NCBI RefSeq assembly: GCF_008016535.1
Contig: NZ_SAXY01000072.1
Span: 1 to 64,000, forward strand
Reading direction: 5' to 3'
Source: Brachyspira pilosicoli
GTDB lineage: Bacteria; Spirochaetota; Brachyspiria; Brachyspirales; Brachyspiraceae
DNA: 64,000 nt
A program made the translations under genes and the position numbers. The notes beneath the pieces were generated by a model, which worked only from the letters and a program-made list of their open reading frames with translations, was not told where the DNA came from and made no database searches. This document shows, in pieces, positions 59,001 through 64,000 of this stretch; position 1 is the first letter of the stretch; the number at the start of each line of letters is the position of its first letter.

Positions 59001-59402
59001 ATGAGCGTACATGATCCAATAGCAGATGCTTTAACTGTGATTAGAAATGGTTGTAGAGCAAAAAAAGAGAATGTAACTATACCTTTTTCTACAAAAATGG
59101 AAAATATACTTGCAATTTTGAAAAAAGAAGGGTATATTAATGACTTCAAAAAAATAGAAGTAAAAGATAAAAATTTCTTCCGCATAGAAATAGATTTGAA
59201 ATATTATGAGGGAAATTCTGTTATAGAAGGTATTCAAAGAGTATCAACTCCTGGTCTTAGAGTTTATACATCAGTAGATACTATTCCTCAAGTAAAAAAT
59301 GGTTTCGGTATATCTGTAATCTCTACTAGCAAAGGCGTTATGACTGATAAAGAAGCTAGAAAAGAGAAAGTCGGCGGCGAAATTTTATGTTATGTATGGT
59401 AA
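59001..59402 (+). CDS. rpsH: 30S ribosomal protein S8
   Basis: The 133-residue protein binds 16S helix 21 and in other bacteria represses the spc operon. It starts MSVHDPIADALTVIRNG and ends with the conserved GGEILCYVW; the STSKGVMTDKEAR motif is present. AAGGAG precedes the ATG. Confidence 0.98.
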   Translation: MSVHDPIADALTVIRNGCRAKKENVTIPFSTKMENILAILKKEGYINDFKKIEVKDKNFFRIEIDLKYYEGNSVIEGIQRVSTPGLRVYTSVDTIPQVKNGFGISVISTSKGVMTDKEARKEKVGGEILCYVW

Positions 59403-59427
59403 TATAAATTGAGAGAGGGTATTTACA

Positions 59428-60000
59428 ATGAGTAGATTATCAAATAAGCCTATGGCGATTCCTCAAGGCGTTGAAGTAAAAATTGACGGTCATAAAGTAA
59501 TCGTAAAAGGTAAAAGAGGGGAGTTGACAAGAGAGTTTTTTGATTATATAATACTTGAACTTGAAAATAATTCTCTTTGGGTTAAACCTCCTAAGATTGA
59601 TAGCACTGATGAAAAAGCTATAAAAGAAAATAAAGCTAAGTATTCTGCTAAATTAGGTTTAGTTTGGAAACTTATTTCTAATATGATTGAGGGTGTTAAT
59701 ACTGGTTATAAAAAAGTATTGCAGTTAGAAGGTACAGGTTACCGTTCTAATGTTCAGGGAGATACTTTAACATTACAATTAGGTTTTTCTAGTGATGTAA
59801 AAATGAAAATCCCTGAAGGCATCAAAGTAACAGTAGAAAAAGACACTAAAATCATTATAGAAGGTAATGATAAAGAGAAAGTAGGCGAACTCGCTATGAA
59901 TATTAAAAAGAAAAGACCTGTTGAGCCATATAAAGGTAAAGGTGTAAGATTTGAAGGCGAGTATGTTAAAATGAAAGAAAGTAAAAAAGCTGCTAAGTAA
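59428..60000 (+). CDS. rplF: 50S ribosomal protein L6
   Basis: The 190-residue protein lies near the factor-binding stalk. The segment LEGTGYRSNVQGDTLTLQLG and the C-terminal KRPVEPYKGKGVRFEGEYV are diagnostic. An insertion of about eight acidic/lysine residues near position 60 slightly lengthens the first domain. Confidence 0.97.
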   Translation: MSRLSNKPMAIPQGVEVKIDGHKVIVKGKRGELTREFFDYIILELENNSLWVKPPKIDSTDEKAIKENKAKYSAKLGLVWKLISNMIEGVNTGYKKVLQLEGTGYRSNVQGDTLTLQLGFSSDVKMKIPEGIKVTVEKDTKIIIEGNDKEKVGELAMNIKKKRPVEPYKGKGVRFEGEYVKMKESKKAAK

Positions 60001-60012
60001 GGGGTAAGCTAT

Positions 60013-60369
60013 ATGAGTTTAAGAGAAAAAATTAAAGCTCAACGCGAAAGAAGAAAGAGAAGCATACGTATAAAAATAGAAGGAAGTTCAAAGCGTCCTA
60101 GACTTACAGTTTATAAAAGTCTTAAATATGTATCTGCTCAAATAATAGATGATAGTAAAGGTGTAACTTTAGTATCAGCATCTTCTCAAGAGAAAGATTT
60201 AAAAAGCGGTAAGAATGTAGATGTAGCTAAAGAGATAGGTAAAGTATTAGCTACAAGAGCGAAAGAAAAAAATATTAGTGAGGTAGTGTTTGATAGAAAC
60301 GGCTATATATATCATGGAAAAATAAAATCCTTAGCTGACGGTGTTCGTGAAGCAGGATTGAAATTTTAA
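60013..60369 (+). CDS. rplR: 50S ribosomal protein L18
   Basis: The 118-residue protein binds 5S rRNA with L5. The pattern [20 protein letters not shown] and the ending [14 protein letters not shown] are typical. A run of basic residues ([18 protein letters not shown] in the first 22) leads the protein. Confidence 0.97.
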   Translation: MSLREKIKAQRERRKRSIRIKIEGSSKRPRLTVYKSLKYVSAQIIDDSKGVTLVSASSQEKDLKSGKNVDVAKEIGKVLATRAKEKNISEVVFDRNGYIYHGKIKSLADGVREAGLKF

Positions 60370-60380
60370 GGAGTATAACC

Positions 60381-60893
60381 TTGGCACACGATAATAACGA
60401 AGAAAAAAGTATGTTTGAAGAGCGTCTAATAACTCTAAACAGAGTAGCTAAAGTTATGAAAGGTGGCAGACGTTTTAGATTTGCAGCTTTAATGGTTTTA
60501 GGTGATAAGAACGGACATGTTGGTTTAGGTTACGGTAAAGCAAACGAAGTACCTGATGCTATAAGAAAAGCTATAGAACAGGCTAAAAAGAATATGATAG
60601 AAGTGAACCTTAAAGGTGAAACTATTCCTCATAATACAGTTGGCGTATTTAGAAGCAGCAGAATAATAATGAAACCAGCTTCTAAAGGTACAGGAGTTAT
60701 TTCAGGCGGTCCTGCTCGTGCTGTATTAGAGTTAGCAGGAGTTAAAAATATTCTTTCAAAATCTTTAGGTAATAACAATTCTATGAACTTAGCTAAAGCT
60801 GCTTTTGAAGGTTTAAAATCTTTACAAACAGTTCAAGATATGGCTAACAAAAGAGGACTTAGTGTTGACCAGATTTATGGGAGGGCTGAATAA
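60381..60893 (+). CDS. rpsE: 30S ribosomal protein S5
   Basis: The 170-residue protein guards the mRNA entry and fidelity. Segments [26 protein letters not shown] (in parts [14 protein letters not shown] and [12 protein letters not shown]) and [22 protein letters not shown] are diagnostic. It starts with TTG, and AAGGAG lies 7 nt upstream. Its stop overlaps the rpmD start. Confidence 0.97.
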   Translation: MAHDNNEEKSMFEERLITLNRVAKVMKGGRRFRFAALMVLGDKNGHVGLGYGKANEVPDAIRKAIEQAKKNMIEVNLKGETIPHNTVGVFRSSRIIMKPASKGTGVISGGPARAVLELAGVKNILSKSLGNNNSMNLAKAAFEGLKSLQTVQDMANKRGLSVDQIYGRAE

Positions 60894-61072
60894 TGGCTAA
60901 AGTTGTAATAACATTAGTTAAATCTCCTATAGGCTATGAGAAGTCTCAAAGAGATACTGTTGTAGCTTTAGGTTTCAAAAAGAGAAGAAGAGTTGTAGAA
61001 CATGAAGCAACTCCTCAAATAAATGGAATGATTAATAAAATATCACATCTTTTAAAAGTAGAGTATAAGTGA
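60893..61072 (+). CDS. rpmD: 50S ribosomal protein L30
   Basis: The 59-residue protein starts [20 protein letters not shown] and has [20 protein letters not shown] (in parts). It is the small L30 of the spc operon, placed as usual between rpsE and rplO. It overlaps rpsE by one base (TAATG) and ends 10 bp before rplO. Confidence 0.95.
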   Translation: MAKVVITLVKSPIGYEKSQRDTVVALGFKKRRRVVEHEATPQINGMINKISHLLKVEYK

Positions 61073-61082
61073 GGGCTAGAGA

Positions 61083-61562
61083 ATGGCACAGGAAAATACA
61101 AAAATATTAAGAGCTCCAAAAGGATCGAGCAAGAATCGTCATAGAGTAGGACGCGGACAAGGTTCTGGTTGGGGTTGTACTGCAGGAAGAGGTGATAAAG
61201 GTGCTCAGTCTCGTGCAGGTTACAGCAGAAGAGCTGGTTTTGAAGGCGGACAGATGCCTTTACATAGAAGAATTCCTAAAAGCGGTTTCACTAATGCTAC
61301 TTTCAAAAAGTCTGTAGATGTTATCAATGTTGGAGATTTAGATTCATTAGGTTCTAACGAAATATCGAGAGAGGCTTTGGTTAAATTAGGTTATTTATCT
61401 TCTACTAAAGATTATATAAAACTTCTTTCTATGGGTGAAGTTAAAGGTGCTATCACTATTACCGTTGATCTTGCTAGCAAAAAAGCTATAGAAAAGATTG
61501 AAAAATCTGGCGGTAAAGTTATAATACATGAACGTAAAAAATATATTAGAGAAAAGAAATAA
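61083..61562 (+). CDS. rplO: 50S ribosomal protein L15
   Basis: The 159-residue protein has the Gly/Lys/Arg-rich N-terminal tail (GRGQGSGWGCTAGRGDKGAQ in parts) and the segment GGQMPLHRRIPKSGF. It stabilises the 50S. It is followed 12 bp later by secY. Confidence 0.97.
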   Translation: MAQENTKILRAPKGSSKNRHRVGRGQGSGWGCTAGRGDKGAQSRAGYSRRAGFEGGQMPLHRRIPKSGFTNATFKKSVDVINVGDLDSLGSNEISREALVKLGYLSSTKDYIKLLSMGEVKGAITITVDLASKKAIEKIEKSGGKVIIHERKKYIREKK

Positions 61563-61574
61563 GGTTGTTTATAA

Positions 61575-62915
61575 ATGTTTAAGTCATTAACTAATATATT
61601 TAGAGTACCAGAATTAAGAAGCAGGATACTGTTTACAGTTCTTGCTATTTTGGTATATAGAATAGGCAGTCATATTCCAACTCCGGGTATAGACCCAACT
61701 GCTCTTTTGGGCTTTTTATCATCAGCTCAAGGCGGCGGCGGTCTTTTAACTATTATGGACTTATTTTCCGGCGGTGCTTTGTTTAGATTTTCTGTATTAG
61801 CACTTGGAATTATGCCTTATATATCCGCTTCTATCATCATGCAGCTTTTAGGTGTTGTTATACCTGCACTTGAGAGAATGCAAAAAGAAGGTGAAAGCGG
61901 CCGTAAAAAAATTAACCAATATGTTAGATATCTAACACTTGGTCTTTGTGTGGTTCAATCTGCAGCTATGGCTAGCTGGATTCAAAGTATAAATGAAGGT
62001 GCTATGATATTTATGAGACCTGGTTTGGGTTTTATACTTCTCGTAGTGATTACAGCTACTACTGGTACCATGTTCTTAATGTGGCTAGGTGACCAAATTA
62101 CAGAACGCGGCCTTGGTAATGGTATATCTGTAATAATATTCGCTGGTATTGTTGCCCGCATTCCTGCAGGATTCTATGATGTTATACAGAAAAAAGATAC
62201 TGATTACTTGAACTCATTAGTAATAGTTCTTTTCTTTATAATATTTGCTATAGTTATATTCTGCGTAGTTTATGAAGAAAGCGGACAGAGAAGAATACCA
62301 GTTCAATATGCTAAGAGAGTTGTAGGAAGAAGGGTTTTTGGTGCACAATCAACTCATATACCTTTCAAAATTAACCCATCTGGTGTTATACCTATAATAT
62401 TCGCATCAGCTTTGATGGCTATTCCAGCACAGATTGCTAGTTTAACAAGAGGTGTTCAATGGAGATGGTTGGATGCTTTGCTTAGATTTTTCTCTTATGG
62501 AAGTTGGGCTTATATAATTCTTTATTGTCTTTTAGTTATTATGTTTGCCTATGTTTATACATCTGTACAATTTAACCCAGATGATATAGCAGAGAATCTT
62601 AAAAAACAAGGCGGATTTATCCCCGGTTACAGACCCGGCACACAAACTGCTGAATATTTAAGAACTGTATTAAGCAGAATAACAATAGGCGGTTCATTAT
62701 TCTTGGCTGCTATTGCAGTGTTTCCAGATTTAATGTCTAAGATTCCTGTTTTTGCTCCTTTCAAAGGAACTAATAATTCTTTAGTTTATTTGATGGGCGG
62801 TACATCTGTAATGATTAGTGTAAGTGTTGCTGTTGAGTTATTAAAGCAAATAGAGTCTTACTTACAGATGCATAATTATGATGGTATATTGAAGAAGTCT
62901 AAGGTGAGAAGGTAA
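61575..62915 (+). CDS. secY: Protein translocase subunit SecY
   Basis: The 446-residue protein has ten membrane spans. [24 protein letters not shown]-like [15 protein letters not shown] and the loop between spans 8 and 9 with [14 protein letters not shown] are diagnostic. SecY forms the export channel with SecE and SecG. Genes adk and map, often next in this operon, are absent; infA follows immediately. Confidence 0.98.
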   Translation: MFKSLTNIFRVPELRSRILFTVLAILVYRIGSHIPTPGIDPTALLGFLSSAQGGGGLLTIMDLFSGGALFRFSVLALGIMPYISASIIMQLLGVVIPALERMQKEGESGRKKINQYVRYLTLGLCVVQSAAMASWIQSINEGAMIFMRPGLGFILLVVITATTGTMFLMWLGDQITERGLGNGISVIIFAGIVARIPAGFYDVIQKKDTDYLNSLVIVLFFIIFAIVIFCVVYEESGQRRIPVQYAKRVVGRRVFGAQSTHIPFKINPSGVIPIIFASALMAIPAQIASLTRGVQWRWLDALLRFFSYGSWAYIILYCLLVIMFAYVYTSVQFNPDDIAENLKKQGGFIPGYRPGTQTAEYLRTVLSRITIGGSLFLAAIAVFPDLMSKIPVFAPFKGTNNSLVYLMGGTSVMISVSVAVELLKQIESYLQMHNYDGILKKSKVRR

Positions 62916-62920
62916 TTAAT

Positions 62921-63139
62921 ATGGCAGAGAAAGAAAATATAGAGGTAGAAGGTACAGTAGTAGAGCCTCTTCCTAATGCTACTTTTAGAGTAGAGTTAGA
63001 GAATGGTCATAAGATATTGGCACATATTTCTGGAAAGATGCGTATGAACTTTATTCGTATACTTCCCGGAGATAAAGTAACTATAGAAATGTCGCCCTAT
63101 GATTTAACAAAGGGTAGAATAATTTATCGTTATAAGTAA
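62921..63139 (+). CDS. infA: Translation initiation factor IF-1
   Basis: The 72-residue OB-fold protein has [20 protein letters not shown], then [18 protein letters not shown] and the ending [13 protein letters not shown]. It blocks the ribosomal A-site during initiation. It lies 5 bp after secY. Confidence 0.98.
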   Translation: MAEKENIEVEGTVVEPLPNATFRVELENGHKILAHISGKMRMNFIRILPGDKVTIEMSPYDLTKGRIIYRYK

Positions 63140-63159
63140 AATAATGGAGAACATTTAAT

Positions 63160-63276
63160 ATGAAAGTAAAAAGTTCGGTAAAAAAACGTTGTAATGACTG
63201 TCAAATAGTAAGAAGAAAAGGCGTAGTTAGAGTCATATGTAAGAAAAACCCAAGACATAAACAAAAACAGAAGTAA
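63160..63276 (+). CDS. rpmJ: 50S ribosomal protein L36, zinc-binding type
   Basis: The 38-residue protein begins [20 protein letters not shown]. Cys11, Cys14 and Cys27 and the histidine near the end (NPRHKQ) form the zinc site. It lies 20 bp after infA and 22 bp before rpsM. Confidence 0.97.
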   Translation: MKVKSSVKKRCNDCQIVRRKGVVRVICKKNPRHKQKQK

Positions 63277-63298
63277 TTAATTTAAGGAGATAATTAGT

Positions 63299-63688
63299 AT
63301 GGCACGTTTAATGGGTGTTGAAATAAGAAATAATAAAAGAATAGAAATCGCCCTAACAGATATATATGGTATAGGACGTACTTTAGCACATGTAATTTGT
63401 GATAAGGCTAATATAGATTATTCTATTAAAGCTAAAGACCTTACAGATGCTCAAATTACAGCTTTAAGAGATGCAATAGAAGCCACAACTAAAGTGGAAG
63501 GAGATTTGCGTACAGAGCTTTTTAATAATATTAAACGTTTAAAAGATATTCACTCATATCGCGGAATGCGTCATATAAAAAGACTTCCAGTACGCGGACA
63601 AAGAACAAGAACTAACTCTCGTAACGCTAGAGGCGGCGGAGCAAGAAAAGCTATAGCTGGTAAGAAAAAAGCACCAGGTAAGAAGTAA
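63299..63688 (+). CDS. rpsM: 30S ribosomal protein S13
   Basis: The 129-residue protein contacts the 50S and the P-site tRNA. VEIRNNKRIEIALTDIYGIG and the tail GMRHIKRLPVRGQRTRTN are diagnostic (given in parts), with a long lysine-rich C-terminus. AAGGAG precedes the ATG. Confidence 0.98.
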   Translation: MARLMGVEIRNNKRIEIALTDIYGIGRTLAHVICDKANIDYSIKAKDLTDAQITALRDAIEATTKVEGDLRTELFNNIKRLKDIHSYRGMRHIKRLPVRGQRTRTNSRNARGGGARKAIAGKKKAPGKK

Positions 63689-63714
63689 AAAATAAACTTT
63701 AATGGGGGAGAATA

Positions 63715-64000
63715 GTGGCTACTCAAAAAGGTAAAAAAACACTAAAAGATAAAAAAATAAAAAAAGATAGAAAAGTAGAAGCTTTTGGTATAGTGCATAT
63801 AAAAGCTAGCTTTAATAATACAATAGTTACTATCACTGACAGAAACGGTGATACTTTATCTTGGGCTAGTGCTGGCTTAGATGGAGAATATAAAAGCAGT
63901 AAGAAATCTACTCCATTTGCTGCACAGGTTGCTAGTGAGAAGGCATCTAAAAAAGCTTATGAGATGGGTGTAAGAGAAGTTGAAGTTTATGTAAAAGGTC
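63715..64000 (+). CDS. rpsK: 30S ribosomal protein S11, 5' part (gene continues beyond the window)
   Basis: The first 95 codons are visible. After a lysine-rich start (residues 1-20), the typical [20 protein letters not shown] follows (in parts) and then [15 protein letters not shown]. The start is GTG with GGGGGAG upstream. The window ends inside the gene, and rpsD and rpoA usually follow. Confidence 0.96.
   Translation, partial: MATQKGKKTLKDKKIKKDRKVEAFGIVHIKASFNNTIVTITDRNGDTLSWASAGLDGEYKSSKKSTPFAAQVASEKASKKAYEMGVREVEVYVKG

Overview
The window is from a very AT-rich spirochaete, almost certainly Brachyspira. The support is the codon and base bias, spirochaete-type lipoprotein signals (for example LAVSC and CFISC), many Brachyspira-like proteins, and a str-S10-spc ribosomal cluster of spirochaete type whose EF-Tu has an unusual switch I. 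No tRNA, rRNA or CRISPR array was seen.

Layout. 1-0.9 kb: transposase debris. 0.9-13 kb: metabolic and accessory genes. These are a two-gene polar amino-acid ABC transporter, a sulfatase-fold membrane enzyme, thiD, a receiver-PilZ protein, a P1 peptidase, a LUD protein, an encapsulin with its encapsulated ferritin, fabH, an orphan DNA methyltransferase and a GT2 gene. 13-17 kb: a large membrane glycosyltransferase-like gene, then a MATE gene cut short by an IS481/IS3-like element. 17-26 kb: aspS, a GT61 enzyme, an AGCS symporter, and three scattered phage-type genes (tape-measure-like protein, terL, terS). 26-31 kb: two duplicated lipoproteins, an ankyrin protein and an iron/cobalamin-type ABC operon. 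31-36 kb: a bgl operon (bglG, EIIBCA, 6-phospho-beta-glucosidase) with antitermination signals. 36-39 kb: a DUF262/DUF1524 protein and a zinc-ribbon protein. 39-47.5 kb: a NitT/TauT-type ABC operon with a beta-propeller enzyme and a DUF7916-like TIM barrel, interrupted by an IS1595 element, followed by a ROK repressor and a TauE/SafE exporter. 47.6-64 kb: rpsL-rpsG-fusA-tuf-rpsJ through to rpsK, continuing past the window end.

The least explained structure is a family of intergenic blocks (18.7-19.0, 24.9-25.1, 28.1-28.3, 31.5-31.7 and 36.1-36.2 kb). Short GC-rich motifs sit at nearly fixed spacing in otherwise divergent AT-rich DNA, and the fullest copy is a nested mirror-image structure. 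Other points of interest are the encapsulin cargo pair, the EF-Tu switch I, the second bgl antiterminator that overlaps a ribosome-binding-site hairpin, and the transport operon of unknown substrate.
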